Source: Adiantum capillus-veneris (lineage: Eukaryota; Streptophyta; Polypodiopsida; Polypodiales; Pteridaceae). From it: 64,000 nucleotides of DNA. Shown here one piece after another: positions 22,441 to 33,576 of this stretch. The position numbers were made by a program, and so were the translations under genes. Each line of letters opens with the position of its first letter. Positions within the stretch are counted from its first letter, which is position 1. The notes under the pieces were generated by a model that was given only the letters and a program-made list of their open reading frames with translations, was not told the origin of the DNA and did no database searches. Where the stretch lies: positions 82,947,778 to 83,011,777 of the forward strand of contig CM043967.1 of NCBI GenBank assembly GCA_014529385.2. The letters run 5' to 3'.

Positions 22441-22700
22441 ACGTGTCCTAGTTCGCATCCAAAACTAGGTGGTGCCCCAAATTTGTGTAGGGTTAGGTTG
22501 CGGGTTTGTGTGTGTGTTTGTTGTTTTTCCAACCCCAACCCAATTGAGCAGCACGGGAGCCTTGAAGGGTGTCTAGAGGTTGCTCTTCTTGTTGCCCGCC
22601 CCGGACCGCTTCACCATGTAGAGAGCGAGAGAGCAGGCGAGTCTCTTTTGCTTGTGGGTTGTAGGGTGCTGTGCATGGAGTGTAGAGCAGTGACCTTGTT

Positions 22701-23309
22701 GTGCAGGTTGCGTCTACGGATGCACAGGTAGAGCGGGACAGCTCTAGTGAGTCACAGCAGGATGAGTCATCAGAGGTGATGACAGAGATGACTCACATGG
22801 ATGCTGAGATGTCGGCTATTGTGGAGTCATTTCTTGATATGCTTATGCCAGAGCTTGATGCAGATTCAGGACAGATGGATACTCTTGGTACACATGTGAT
22901 ATGTGGTGGGCACGAGGAGTCACTCCAGAGCTCGGAGTCAGAGTGCCATGGTCTCTATGATAGGGGACATGATTGCCATGAGTTGAGTTCTGAGTTGGAG
23001 GTGGCAGAGGTTGCCAGGGTTGCATCAACGTTCGCTGTCCTCATGTACGAGATGCTGATCTCAAGGCCCGACATAGCAGCTGCAGTGGGAGCATTTGCAG
23101 CAGGGTTGATTAGTTGTTCGATGACTGATCTCGGCATAGAGCATAGGGGAGGTTTGCAAGTATTGGACCGATACTTGCAGGAGTGCATGAGCTCTTGTAG
23201 ACTCTTTGCAGAGCTTGGAGCTAGCTCTGTGTGGCTTCCGCAGCGGGATGTTTGTCTATCAGTAGAGCCGGATGCACTAGCTCATCGAGAGTCAGTGGGC
23301 ATAGGTTGA
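22701..23309 (+). CDS. Unknown acidic 202-residue ORF in copia element
   Basis: A complete frame lies between the inner insertion and the copia polypurine tract, where RT/RNase H would normally end. It is rich in Glu, Asp and Ser (SSESQQDESSEVMTEM), with Met-rich helical stretches, and a middle segment (ARVASTFAVLMYEMLI, then AAAVGAFAAGLIS) that is hydrophobic and could form helices. I recognise no copia domain and no host family. The length without stops in a decayed element suggests either recent capture or constraint, but a chance frame is possible. The first ATG may not be the true start. Confidence 0.4.
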   Translation: MQVASTDAQVERDSSSESQQDESSEVMTEMTHMDAEMSAIVESFLDMLMPELDADSGQMDTLGTHVICGGHEESLQSSESECHGLYDRGHDCHELSSELEVAEVARVASTFAVLMYEMLISRPDIAAAVGAFAAGLISCSMTDLGIEHRGGLQVLDRYLQECMSSCRLFAELGASSVWLPQRDVCLSVEPDALAHRESVGIG

Positions 23310-23370
23310 GAGAATATCTCACCTTCTATTAGTTGTACACTAGTAGATCTTGCTTAAAGGCCCATTGGCC

Positions 23371-23384
23371 TTTAAGTGGGAGGT
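23371..23384 (+). other. Polypurine tract, copia element
   Basis: TTTAAGTGGGAGGT immediately precedes the 3' LTR, the usual form for plant copia elements. Confidence 0.85.
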
Positions 23385-23577
23385 TGTTGGGGTTAAGGCC
23401 TATGTGCCTTGACCGGTTGCCAAGGTCATGGGCGCCCGCCCACTGTTACCCTATACTTATAGTGAGTATACTGTATAGGGGGAGCTGCCACTTCACAGTC
23501 TCCCCACCCATATCTGTGTCGTGTCTCTCCTTCTCTCTCTCTCACTCTCCGTCTGTGGTGCTCCCCGATCCCCTTCA
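23385..23577 (+). repeat. 3' LTR of copia element
   Basis: 193 bp matching 10279-10471; followed by the target duplication GAGAG at 23578-23582. Confidence 0.92.
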
Positions 23578-23661
23578 GAGAGTTGGGCTATGGGGACGTA
23601 TGGTTCAACCTCTTGGATATGCAATATCTTGGGTTTTATTTCCTTAGGCAATATTCAGGGA

Positions 23662-24114
23662 CTATGGCTTGAGTGGTAGAATAAGAGTTGGTTTTTGCGT
23701 TGTGACACCCCCAATCCCCCAATCAATAGTGCATTTGGTGGCTATCATCCACGTGCGTCCTAGGTTTATATTACCCTCCATAGTTCCAACAGGCATGACC
23801 AAAAAGTCTTGAGCTACAACCCCATTGTCATAATTGACAGAAGTGTGCCAGATTTCAAAAACCGTAGTTTTTTTCTTGTTGACACCCTTGACTTGGATAA
23901 TACTCTCAGATAGAGGTGGCTTCCCTAATTGACACCACACCCCATATGATAGCAAATTATATTTAGCACCCGTGTCCAATAAGGCGTTATATAGCACTTT
24001 TCCATAGGTGCTATTTAGCTCAATAGGGTATCGTAGAGGTGTGTCAGAGTCCAACCAATCCTCATCAATTTCAACGTGGAATGCATGTGTGACTCCAAGG
24101 TTAGCCTCTTGTTT
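23662..24114 (-). pseudogene. Second retropepsin-like domain after integrase, outer gypsy
   Basis: The integrase frame continues past a TGA at 24115 into about 150 further codons ending in TAG at 23662. They contain 'NALLDTGAKYNLLSYGVW', an intact D-T-G-A active-site block with hydrophobic flanks, then about 70 residues later 'INLGRTWMIATKCTIDW', the counterpart of the ILGRPWL block that closes retroviral-type proteases. The element already has a protease (D-G-G-A) before RT at about 28.25 kb. A second aspartic-protease fold downstream of integrase is not something I know as a standard plant gypsy arrangement. It could be an acquired gag-protease copy or a structural, non-catalytic domain. 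Beyond the TAG, a shifted frame runs on into the W-P-K repeat region. Confidence 0.65.
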
Positions 24115-25206
24115 TCATCTTATATGTTGTTGTCGCTCCTTAGCCTCAGCTTGAGCTTGTATCTTCTTCAATTCTATTTGTGCCTTGGCTGCCTTTTTTG
24201 TATGGATGGCACGCAACTCCTCTTGGCTTAAAGGATCATAGTATCTTTTAAATTTGCTCCCATTGAGGAATCCAATGGTTTCAACTCCATCAAGAGTCTC
24301 CACACGAATGGTTCCTTGTGGGGTGATCTCACATACTCTATATGGTCCTTTTCCCACATATTTCAACTTTTTCTTTTCGTTATGCACTCCATACATAAGG
24401 ACTTTATCACCAACATTGATATCTTTGTTCTTTAGATGACGGTCAAACCATTTCTTCCTCCTATCTTTCTCCACAAGTGCATTTTGCACAGCTAATTGCC
24501 TCTCTTCATCTAGCCTTTCAAGGATATATAATCGCTCAACTAAGGGGTTACCATCCCAACCTTCTTGAGAAGCTACTCGAAGACTAGGAACGACAAATTT
24601 CCATGGCATAACCGCTTCTTGGCCATACACCATCTTGAATGGTGTGCAGTTAATGGCAACTTTATACGCAGTACGATAAGCCCATGGAGCTGATGTAAGC
24701 TTTAAATCCCAATCTGTGCGATGAGCTTCCACCGTTTTGGTTAAGATAGAGATTAAGGTCTTATTGGTGCTCTCAGCTTGGCCATTTGTTTGTGGATAAT
24801 AAGGTGTGGATTTATGGTGAGCTATCATAAAGTTGGTAGTGAGTTCTTTTATTACTCCATTTATAAAATGAGTACCATTGTCACTCACAATCTCAAAGGG
24901 ACAACCAAATCTTGTAACAATGTTCTCAAAGAGAAACTTGGCAGTTGACCTTGCATCGGCCTTACGTGTCGCCCTGGCTTCCGCCCACTTTGTCACATAG
25001 TCAGTGGCAACGATAATATATCGAGATTGAGTGCTACGAGCTGCCGGACTAATTGGGCCTACAAAGTCTAAACCCCATTTTTCAAATGGTTGAGTCACTT
25101 TAACAGTATGTAAGGGCATCCTATCCTTTTGTTGTGTGATCTTGTAACGTTGGCATTCATCACATCCTTTTGCAAAAAGTGATGCATCCTTAAATAAGGT
25201 TGGCCA
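24115..25206 (-). pseudogene. Integrase of outer gypsy element
   Basis: The open part (25119-24115) holds the integrase core: WGLDFVGPI (first Asp), 'EIVSDNGTHFINGVI' (second Asp), 'GQAESTNKTL' (Glu), WAYRTAYK, and a C-terminal 'YVGKGPYRVCEI' GPY/F-like block, ending in an Ala/Glu/Lys-rich tail. The zinc-binding His pair lies upstream, before a TAG at 25207, and the Cys pair (CDECQ) lies between that stop and 25119. It would insert element DNA into the chromosome. Catalytic residues are kept but the stops on both sides block expression. Confidence 0.88.
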
Positions 25207-26628
25207 CTAATAGCCTGATTGCAATACCTTTCTAGCTGTTAGTTCTCGTGAGAAATGTCCTCCAGCTATACCTATGTGGGCTTCTTGCAGTATGTATAAA
25301 TACTCATCCTCATGGACACAACGTCTAAGAATATCATCCTTCCCTAGCCTGTAGAGAGTCCCTGCAATGAGAGAGTAAGGTTCACATTCTTTTAACAGTT
25401 TTCGAGCTATGTCCTTACGAAGCTCTTTGGGTGGAAAACCATTAACTAGAAAGTTCACAATCTTCTCACTCCATTCAGGTATGGTTTCGACTAGGAATAG
25501 AGAAGTATCAGATAATTCATCATCGACTCCAGTAGGGGCTTCACCATTGGGTATGCGAGACAAATGATCAGCCATGACATGTCTTTTACCAGGTCTCACC
25601 ACAATGGTAAAATCAAACTCAAGGAGAATTAACAACCATCGTGTAATTCTTCCCGTGGAACAAGGTTTATTTACTAGATACAACAAGGCTTGATGATCAA
25701 CATAGAACACAAACTTGTTGGCCAGAAGGTAGTAGAGAAATTTCTTCAGTGCATAAGTCATACCTAAACCTTCTCGCTCTGTAGTGGTGTAGTTTCTTTC
25801 GGCATCATCCAGCTGACGACTTGCAAAGCTAATGGGGTAGTCCAGTTTATGTTCTCCTGGTTGAGCTAGAACACACCCAATAACAAAGTTCGATGCATCA
25901 ATATGCACATGAAAAATTACATTCCAATCGGGCACTCGTAGAATAGGAGCGCTAGTCAAGGTCTTTTTCAATGACTCATAAGCATGGTCACACTCCGTAG
26001 TCCATTGGAACTCAATAAGAAGCTTGTACAAAGGACGAGCTATCTCGGCAAAGTTTAAAATAAACTGTCGGTAATAACCAACATGGCCCATGAACCTTTG
26101 AACTCCTTTATAGTTTGAAGGTGGTGGCAATTCAGCAATGGCTTTAATTTTGCTCTCATCTGTGGAAATCCCATTTTTGGACACTATATGCCCTAAAATG
26201 ACTCCATGTTTAACCCAAAATTGGCATTTGAAAAGGTTTAAGGAGATGCGATACAATCTACACTTCTCAAACACTTTTCGTAAGCATGATAGATGTTCTT
26301 TCCAAGAGGAATAAACACAAAGGTCATCTAAGAAAGCTTCACAAAACTCTCTCAAATATTCTCTAAAAGCAGAGTTTATTAATCTTTGAAAGGTAGCCGG
26401 GGCATTGGTTAAGCCAAAAGCCATAACACGAAATGCGAACACTCCAAATTCGGTTATAAAGGCTGTTTTAGCTTGGTCCTCCAGCGCAATTGTGATTTGA
26501 TTGTAGCCAGAGTACCCATCCAAAAAGCTATAAGCTTCCTTCCCTGCAACTCTTTCAAGCACATGTTCTGAATATGGCAAGGGGTAATGGTCCGCACACT
26601 CTGAGTTTCCTATTCTTTTTTGGCACAA
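25207..26628 (-). pseudogene. RT and RNase H of outer gypsy element
   Basis: The frame contains RT blocks 'SFLDGYSGYNQI', 'MAFGLTNAPATFQRL', the active site FLDD ('AFLDDLCVYSS'), 'LGHIVSKNGI' and 'VGYYRQFI', then RNase H (HIDASNFVIGCVL, 'YPISFASRQLDDAERNY', YVDHQALLYL, a D-H-LSR end) and the integrase zinc-finger His pair in 'EAHIGIAGGHF'. A frameshift near 26590 separates it from the RT N-terminus in the preceding frame. It ends at TAG 25207 in mid-integrase. Only one RNase H is seen, unlike the other two gypsy elements here. Confidence 0.9.
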
Positions 26629-28204
26629 TCACTATTGGAGACACCCATTGTGAGTGCTCAATAGGGTATATGAATCCGCATTCCACAAGCTTTTCAATCT
26701 CTTCTTGAACGATCTTTGCATATTTAGGATTCATTGGGTAGGGTCGTTGCTGAACTGGTTTAGCCATGCTATTCATGGGGATTGTGTGCTGCACCACGGA
26801 AGGTGGAACACCTTTCATATCATGATAAGTCCAGGCAAATATATCCATGAATTCCTTGAGAAGTTCTTTAAGTACACACTCCTCAGTCTCGGTCAGATCT
26901 TGGGCAATGAAAACAGGTTTAGACTCTTCTCCTGGGTCTGCTAACTCTATTTCCTTAACTATCGGTGGACCATCATAGACTCCATTGCTCCCATCGATAG
27001 GTTTTCTTTGAGCCTTTGTATACACAACCTTACGTTCCTCTGTGGTATAGGATTTGAAATGTTCAGGTGCAGGGTGTAAGTATGTGGGGTCCTGTTGTTC
27101 TGTGGACTGTGATTTAACTTCTGATTCCTTTTGCTGTTGAGCTAACTCTCGATTTTGTCGTCTCCTTACGGTACGGCTCAACTTTGGCTTCTCTGTAGCC
27201 TCTAGTTGTGCGATGTCAATGGGTTGTGGACTACACCACATAATGCTTTGAAGGTATTCACCCCAGTTATCTACCAACTTTCGATGAGCATCACATGCCC
27301 CTATATAATTAAGCCATTCTGCGGTAGATTTCTTTTCATTTATTCTAGCACGCACATTTTCTTGATATCGTCGCCTCTTATATCTCTTACTCTTCTTGTT
27401 TAATTCTCGATTATGGTCGATTTCTAGTGAAGACTCACTAGATGAATCACTACTTGTGTCTTCTGCTCCCTTGGATAGATTATCATCTAGGTTACCACTG
27501 GGCCCTGAATGGTTTGTCCCCACATTTGCACTAAGATTTAACTCAGATTCTTCTTCCTCAGAGTCAAAGTCAATTGATGATTCTGACCCCAAATCGTGTG
27601 GGCTATAGTCTTGTGAGGCGCTACTGGTTTCAATGCCAGTCAAACTTTCATCTTGTAGATCACTAGAAGCTATATGCATTGCGTCTAGCATGTTTAAGGG
27701 TACAAGTGGTGGTATTTCATCCCCCTCAGGTGTTACCCAGGTCGTCCCCCTATTTCCCCAAGTGTCTATGGTTGCTGCTAGGTGGACCCAATCCACATTG
27801 TCCGACTCAGTCATCCCAGGTAGTACATCCATATAAGGAGAATCTTCCCCAACATCAGTGTCCGCTTTACACGTGTAACAATACTGCAATGGGGCCGAGT
27901 GAACTGTGGTGTCAGATCTATGATCGATTATAAACCTGTTTCCTAGAGGATGTGCTCGACCCGTCACAAGATCCACTCAAATGACAGAATCTTGGAACTG
28001 CAAGTAGACATGGTTTTTAGACCAGTCATGCACCATTTTTGCTTCCCTCATGAAAGGACGTCCTAAGATCATCTCCGATGCCATAGTGTGTTTGGAGAAA
28101 TCCATAACAATAAAGGTAATCCTTATTTTATGTCCAAAGACCTTGATCTTGAGATCTTCTATCATCCCAATAGGTTTAACAATAGACCCATTGGCCATCT
28201 TCAC
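26555..28204 (-). pseudogene. Protease end and RT N-terminus, outer gypsy
   Basis: One frame with a TGA at 27977. The first part carries the protease C-terminal block 'MILGRPFMREAKMVHDW'. After the stop come an acidic linker (SSIDFDSEEEESELN) and a basic Arg/Lys region, then RT entry 'ECVLKELLKEFMDIFAW', 'QQRPYPMNPKYAKIV', 'ECGFIYPIEHSQWVSPIV' and 'KLRVC'. After that the frame is lost and RT continues in the frame at 25207-26628. The linker between protease and RT is longer than usual. Confidence 0.85.
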
Positions 28205-28250
28205 TATTGTGGTTGTGGTCGCAAGGTAAGGTCCTTCCCATAGTTTACCA

Positions 28251-29120
28251 TCAATTTTTAGTCACAATGCTAACCCCAGCGCCACCATCAAGGATTCCCT
28301 TCACAGTTAATCCCTTAGTAGTGATTGGTATAGTCGCATTAGATTCATCACCCTCAAAGTATTGTCCCAACTTGTTAACAGGTATTTCTATAACAAGGTT
28401 CTCATCTAGGTTGGGTTGTGGATCTATGTATTCCTCCTCTATTGGCATCTCCCCAGCTCCATCCATCTGTGAAAATTGTGGTAGCCCAAAATTTAGTTCT
28501 CCATTGAGGAAGCCTCGAAGAGCTGAGACTAGCTCGGGGTCTTTATATAGTTTGGACATGATGGTGGTTCTAACTTCTGAAGACATGAAATCCATCAATT
28601 TGGCAATGTTCAACGGCACCTTTTGGCCTTGAGTCCCTTGACGTGGGGAAGATGGGATCTCCATTTCTTCGATAGGATCAGGTAGTCCCTCTGTAAACAT
28701 TCTTTCCATCAAGAAGTGAGTACGCCCACTTTCCCATGACTTTAAGTCACTTTCTTCTTGGATGACGCTAGGTATGTCCAAGGGTCTATGGACTTGGTGA
28801 GGTTGTTGTTGCGTAGGGAACACGGTGTCTGTAATCAAGATCTTCCTAGGTGCTGGTTCTAGATCCCTTTGGGTATCTTCTACCAAACTCCTTAATTGCT
28901 TGACTCGCTCAATCTCCTCTATAGGGTTTGGGTAAGTTCCTATCTTCTTTTTGGATCCTGACCATTGTGGCTCATGAAGATCTTCCTTGTTGGTTTCTAT
29001 GTTAGTGGTCGTTTTGGTCTCCATGGTTTCACCTGAATCAGAATCTTCTTCAGCGTCGTTCATATATACGGGGTCGTCACCAGTCCCTATGTTGGTCTTT
29101 GAACTGGGGTCTGACTTCAC
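28251..29120 (-). pseudogene. Protease N-terminal half, outer gypsy
   Basis: Glu/Asp/Pro-rich linker followed by the protease entry 'VKGILDGGAGVSIVTKN' with catalytic Asp in D-G-G-A. The frame is lost at about 28250, between the flap and the downstream half. It is in frame with the preceding Gag segment across the TAG at 29160. Confidence 0.8.
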
Positions 29121-29159
29121 TGCTTTTTGCGATCTCTTTCTTCGTGTTTTCTTCTTTTT

Positions 29160-29849
29160 CTAAGATTGGGCAATTGATGCCGTGTCTCTTTCCTCAAGAA
29201 TATAATTTTGTTTTTGGAGCATCGATCGTTTGAGTACGTTTACTGGTACCACGGGTGTACTTGGTGATGGCTCCTCGGTAACTTCAATCAAGTTTAATGG
29301 CGTGATCTTCGGTGCATTTGGATTTGGACATTGGGCAATCAAATGATCTATGCCACATCGATTACACATGAGTATCAGCATTGTAGACGTGCTTGCTTGA
29401 TTGGTTTGCATTAGTGTGGCATTCTTTTGTAGCCTAATAGGACACTCAGCTACACGATGTGGACCTCCACACTCATAGCATTGAAGAGGTGGTCTCTTAG
29501 TGGTGTAATTGATATTTTGGCCTCTTGCCGCAAGAGCAGCTACTTGATATACAGGTTTGACTTGTCCCCAATAGTCCTCCATGTAGTATTGTGGAATTTC
29601 TTCAAGCACATCCATCCCATAGGCGATATTAGGATCTATATCTTCCTCATAGCCTTCCAAACAAGAAATAGATGACTCACAACCCACTTGATTCACAGAA
29701 GTGATTCTCTGATGTGGTGGTTGCGGTCCTATTACTGGAGGTGGTAAGGGTGTTGTTTGAACAACATTTTGGGCCCTAGGGACCATGTGTTGTGCTGTTT
29801 GTTCAAGAGGTGGGGCCGGCATCAAGGCAGGCACTCGAGGTGTGTCTGT
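29160..29849 (-). pseudogene. Gag C-terminal zinc-knuckle segment, outer gypsy
   Basis: A Pro-rich start leads to two Cys/His motifs, CYECGGPHRVAEC and CNRCGIDHLIAQC, which fit the CCHC spacing of retroelement nucleocapsids. With the two in the preceding segment there are four knuckles in total, more than the usual one or two in plant gypsy Gags. Bounded by in-frame TAG codons at 29850 and 29160. Confidence 0.8.
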
Positions 29850-30761
29850 CTATGCTAAGGTTGGTCTATTGGCCATCGCACGCTTAAATACTATGCAATC
29901 CTTAGCTTGATGACCGTACCTTCCACATGCATTGCAGTTCCCATTGAATTTTACTCTAAAAGTAGGGCATTCACTAGTACTATGTGGTCCATAGCATACT
30001 GAGCACCATTGTTGCTCCCTTCTTGGATACATATGATTGTTTTGCGGAGCACGATTGTCTCTAAGACTCTCTTGAATAGCGTTGGTGAGATATGCTAAAG
30101 TCATCTTAGATATCTTTGGCTCCTTAGCAATAGGCTTTAGGGTCATTGACTGATGCCCCGATGCTTGTGAGCTAATAGATTTAGGTTCAACAGACACTCT
30201 TTCTCCTTGAATCATTAAATTATCCTCCGATTGGATCGCATTGGTGGTGACTGCTTCCCAAGTGGTGATACCTCTAATGACTAGGCCATTGTAGATATCC
30301 TCATGTCGTAATCCCCTAATGAATCTATTAAGCAATTGGTTATTGTTGAAGCGCTCATTTGGATTACAACGAGAATTCAAATGCTTCAAGCGACTTATAA
30401 AGTCTCTCACCAACTCTCCTTCCTCTCGTTGGGCTTTCTGGAGCTGAGAGGCTACACCCCAAAGCACGCCCTCTCGTATGTATTCTTTCAAGAACAGTCT
30501 CCTAAGAGTAGGGTAAATCGTTTTTTCTTCCACCCTTAGGGTTCTATACCAATCCCCAGCCTTTCCACTTAAGGTTAGGCTTAAAGCATTGCTCTTATGT
30601 AGGTCATTGTGTTCTCCTAGAGAATCGCATATTTGTTCAAACACTTCGATATGCTTTCTCGCATCCCCGTCTCCACTAAATTTTTGTGTGAGCTTGGCTA
30701 TTTGTACTGCCTTACTTCTAGGCTCTCTATCAGGCGTGCTACGCATATTCTCAGCAATAGA
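29850..30761 (-). pseudogene. Gag capsid domain with two zinc knuckles, outer gypsy
   Basis: Shows the retrotransposon Gag core: 'KFSGDGDARKHIEVFEQIC', 'SLTLSGKAGDWYRTL', 'LRRLFLKEYI', 'LVRDFISRLKHLNSRC', 'LLNRFIRGLR', then two Cys/His motifs (CSVCYGPHSTSEC and CNACGRYGHQAKDC). It would assemble the virus-like particle. It is continuous in frame with the N-terminal segment through a TGA at 30762. Confidence 0.88.
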
Positions 30762-32183
30762 TCAACCAATAGCTTGAGCAAATGTTGCCAAGTCACCTAA
30801 GTGAGCAGGTACCGTGGGTGAAGGCGCTCCAGAGACTACATGTGGAGTAGGTATTGGCATTGGGCTTGGCGCATAGGAAGCCCTTGGGTTCCACGTTGGG
30901 TATGATGTTGTGCCATGTGGTGGTCCATAGTTCATATGGGTGGCCCTAGGCATAGCAGACGTTGGATGTGACATGCTAATGCTAGCCGGTATGGTCCCAT
31001 GGAAATAAGAACTTGTGTATTGTGGTTGTGGAGCATAGGTAGTTGAAACAATGGGAGGGGTAGGGACTACATGAGTACGTGGACCCATAGGTGCATACAC
31101 ACTTGTAGGTACTATTGCAGGCATTGAGCTACCATGTAGCGGTGCTTTACTGACAAACAAGGTCCATGGCGTGTTTCTTGGCATGCCCATCATTGGGGTA
31201 GGCATGGTAGCCGTAGTGTTATCAAGGGAAAGATGAGCTAGACTTGGAAAAGTAAAGCTATCACTTGTGGGCTTAGATTGCATTGAGACCCCTGGCGAAA
31301 CAACATATGGGGGATCGATGGGACTCACTGGGGGAGTCTCTATTTGTGATAGAGTGGGTTGTTTCCCTTTGCCCGTGTCTAAAAATCGTATAGGACCCGT
31401 CCAAGGTATGTTTATTCCTCGATTTTGCCTCTCGGACTGGATAATCCTATGGATGACATTGCAGATCATGTGTTGTTGTTCCTCTAGACTAGTGGCACTA
31501 GATGTGGATTGTACAACTTCTAACCAACCCACATGGTATGTGTAGCCCATGTATAGGTCGGTCAAAGTCTCTGTGTGTAGATCATATTCCCAATTTTCAT
31601 TGAGAAATACTCCGTCCAAACTTGGTGTACTAGAGGGTTGCCGTGAGGTGGATGCAATGTTGCTTCCCATGTTTTGACTTTTAGTCACCGCTACCTTAGA
31701 GGCGACTTTGGAAGGTGGTAGCTCGGTAGGGCCCTCATTAAATGAGGTAGGTAGAATGTCCACGTGGACACTCTGAGGGAGTGTGGAGTCTATAGGAGAT
31801 GTGAATGGTGATTCTACTTCCCCACCCCCTTCGTTTACTTCACTAGCCATAGGTTCAGAGCGCGTAGCTCTACTAAAAGTTTCCATCAAACAGCTAAAAA
31901 CACTAGTTCCAGGTTGCTGGGCCCAGCTAGGTACGGTTTCATTTGTTCCCCCGAGGCTTTGTGTAAGATGCTCTTCCATAATATCGTAGTCAGAGGAAGA
32001 GTCGCTAGCCGCTATATTTGGGTCTTGGGTTGCACTACCTTGGGTCCCCGCCGAGGGCGTAGACCCTAGCGTGGAAGGATAGTGAGTACCCTCGTAAATT
32101 GAAGCACTAGCTAGTTGTTCGGACTCTACCACACGACCAGAGCGTAGATACATGTGCTTTGGGTGCCCTACAAGTATCGGCAA
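30762..32183 (-). pseudogene. Gag N-terminal extension, outer gypsy
   Basis: A 473-codon segment, Pro-, Ser- and Thr-rich and low in complexity, starting MPILVGHPKHMYLRSGR and ending before a TGA that separates it from the capsid domain. No known domain. An N-terminal extension of this size before the capsid domain is unusual; it may be a matrix-like region or an upstream ORF of the type found in some Tat elements. Confidence 0.65.
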
Positions 32184-32935
32184 GTACCCTGAAAGGTTAC
32201 TTGCTTTGTTTTGTGGGTGTTTTGCACCCCGTTTTCTACTTGATTTTTTCTTGTTTTTTATGTTTTTTTAATGTTTGATTTTTTTTTATTGAAGTGTGTG
32301 ATAGCTCAAAACGAGCGTAACCCTTAAAGGGTCGCTGTGTGCCTTACAACACAATTTTTGGGCATCTGACGTTTCGTTAGTCCTCAAAAATCAATTTTTA
32401 GCTACGTGTGAAGCTAAAATTCGTTTTTTTAAAAGGCGACTGAGGCTTAGGCCTGAGCGTGAGCTTGGGCTTGGGTCTGGGAGATATTCCCGATCCCAGT
32501 CCTACCTTTGATTTTTTTAAATTTTTTTTAAAATTATTATTATTATTATAAAGGATAAGGCCGCCGCGGCCTGCGCGAGAGCACACACACACTCTCTCTA
32601 CCTACTTCTAACTAATACACCTACTCTTACACACTAACACACTCTATTAACTCTCACTAATCTACTTCCTACTTACTGTCCACAGAAAACTAACTACCTT
32701 AATACACAGAGAATAAACACAGAACCTTTGAAATCTCTATTAACAAAGAAAACTAACTACCTTAATACACAGAGAATAAACACAAAACCTTTGAAAACTC
32801 CATTAACAAAAAAAACACACAGTATAACACCAAATCCCTCTTCTCAACACACACACACTCCTTCCTTACCTTTCCTACAATAGAAATTGCACCACGGAGA
32901 AGCACAGAGTTCTACTCGAGCTTCATGTATGGCAC
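32184..32935 (-). other. 5' untranslated region of outer gypsy element
   Basis: AT-rich leader between primer site and Gag. It includes a direct repeat of a 'AACTAACTACCTTAATACAC' block (about 32688 and 32750) and short (AC)n tracts. Confidence 0.55.
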
Positions 32936-32953
32936 TCCCCGGCAATGGCGCCA
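32936..32953 (-). other. Primer binding site, tRNA-Asp
   Basis: On the minus strand TGGCGCCATTGCCGGGGA, four bases after the LTR end, fits the complement of plant tRNA-Asp 3' end with one mismatch. This primer is typical of Athila/Tat-type elements. Confidence 0.88.
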
Positions 32954-32957
32954 AAAA

Positions 32958-33571
32958 TGTGCGCTTATGTCGCACGTGTCGATGCAAGGAACTTGCCGAT
33001 ACACCGTGTGCGAGCCACAAATGGCTCCAAGCACACAACTAGCCTAAACTAGTAAGCTCAAAGAAGGTGATGGTGTGTCACTCACCGCTCTACGCTTGCT
33101 TCGTGGAGGATTCCTCGCCGCGAAGAAGAAGGAGCCGCCACTTCGCCGCACTCAACCGCTTCGCCGCCGCCGTCGTGCCTTCGTAATGCTCGATCGCCCA
33201 CACACACACACACTCTCTCTCTCTCTCACACACACACATACACACACCCACAAGGAGGTGAAGAAGAAGAAGATGGAGATGGAGATGGAGCAAGAGCACT
33301 CTTCTATTGCACAAATGAGAGAATGAGTGAATTTTTAGTTTAGTTGACTTTTATATGAGCTCGCTCCATTCACACTTGGGCGCCCATGCTTAGCCAACTA
33401 ATCCCTTGGATGTTCCAGTTAGAGTGCGCCTCTCATCGGCGATCACTCTTACCCTTTTCCTATTGGACCGACAAGCCCGGTACCTGACTCTACCAAATAA
33501 ATAGTACAATGTCCGCCGTAGGTTAGAACGTCCGTCGTAGGTGATAGGGTGTCCGTGAGCCGTGAGGGTTA

Positions 33572-33574
<3 letters not shown>
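32958..33574 (-). repeat. 5' LTR of outer gypsy element
   Basis: About 617 bp, TGTTAACC...GCGCACA on the minus strand; matches 7019-7653 with about 26 differences outside microsatellites. TATAAAAG (minus strand) at 33348-33355. Confidence 0.9.

Positions 33575-33576
<2 letters not shown>

Larger units (their letters stand above)
10279..23577 (+). mobile_element. Nested Ty1/copia-type LTR element, pol-deleted
   Basis: It is bounded by 193-bp LTRs (10279-10471, 23385-23577) that start TGTTGG and end TTCA, with 5-bp GAGAG duplications. An initiator-Met tRNA primer site follows the left LTR and a polypurine tract precedes the right one. Internal content is a long leader, copia-type Gag, part of a protease domain, the inserted inner gypsy element (13081-22359), and a 202-codon ORF of unknown type. 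There is no integrase, RT or RNase H, so it is non-autonomous. The two LTRs differ at about four sites. Confidence 0.9.
7019..33574 (-). mobile_element. Outer Ty3/gypsy LTR retrotransposon (minus strand), interrupted
   Basis: Two similar terminal repeats (7019-7653 and 32958-33574) bound a minus-strand Gag-PR-RT-RNaseH-IN coding region. A primer site matching the 3' end of tRNA-Asp lies inside the right LTR and a polypurine tract inside the left one, which fixes the orientation. Removing the nested copia insertion (10279-23577) leaves an element of about 13.3 kb. The tRNA-Asp primer site is typical of plant Athila/Tat-type elements, but only one RNase H is visible, so lineage placement is uncertain. 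Many stops and two or more frameshifts show it is dead. LTRs differ by about 4% by eye outside microsatellites. Confidence 0.9.
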
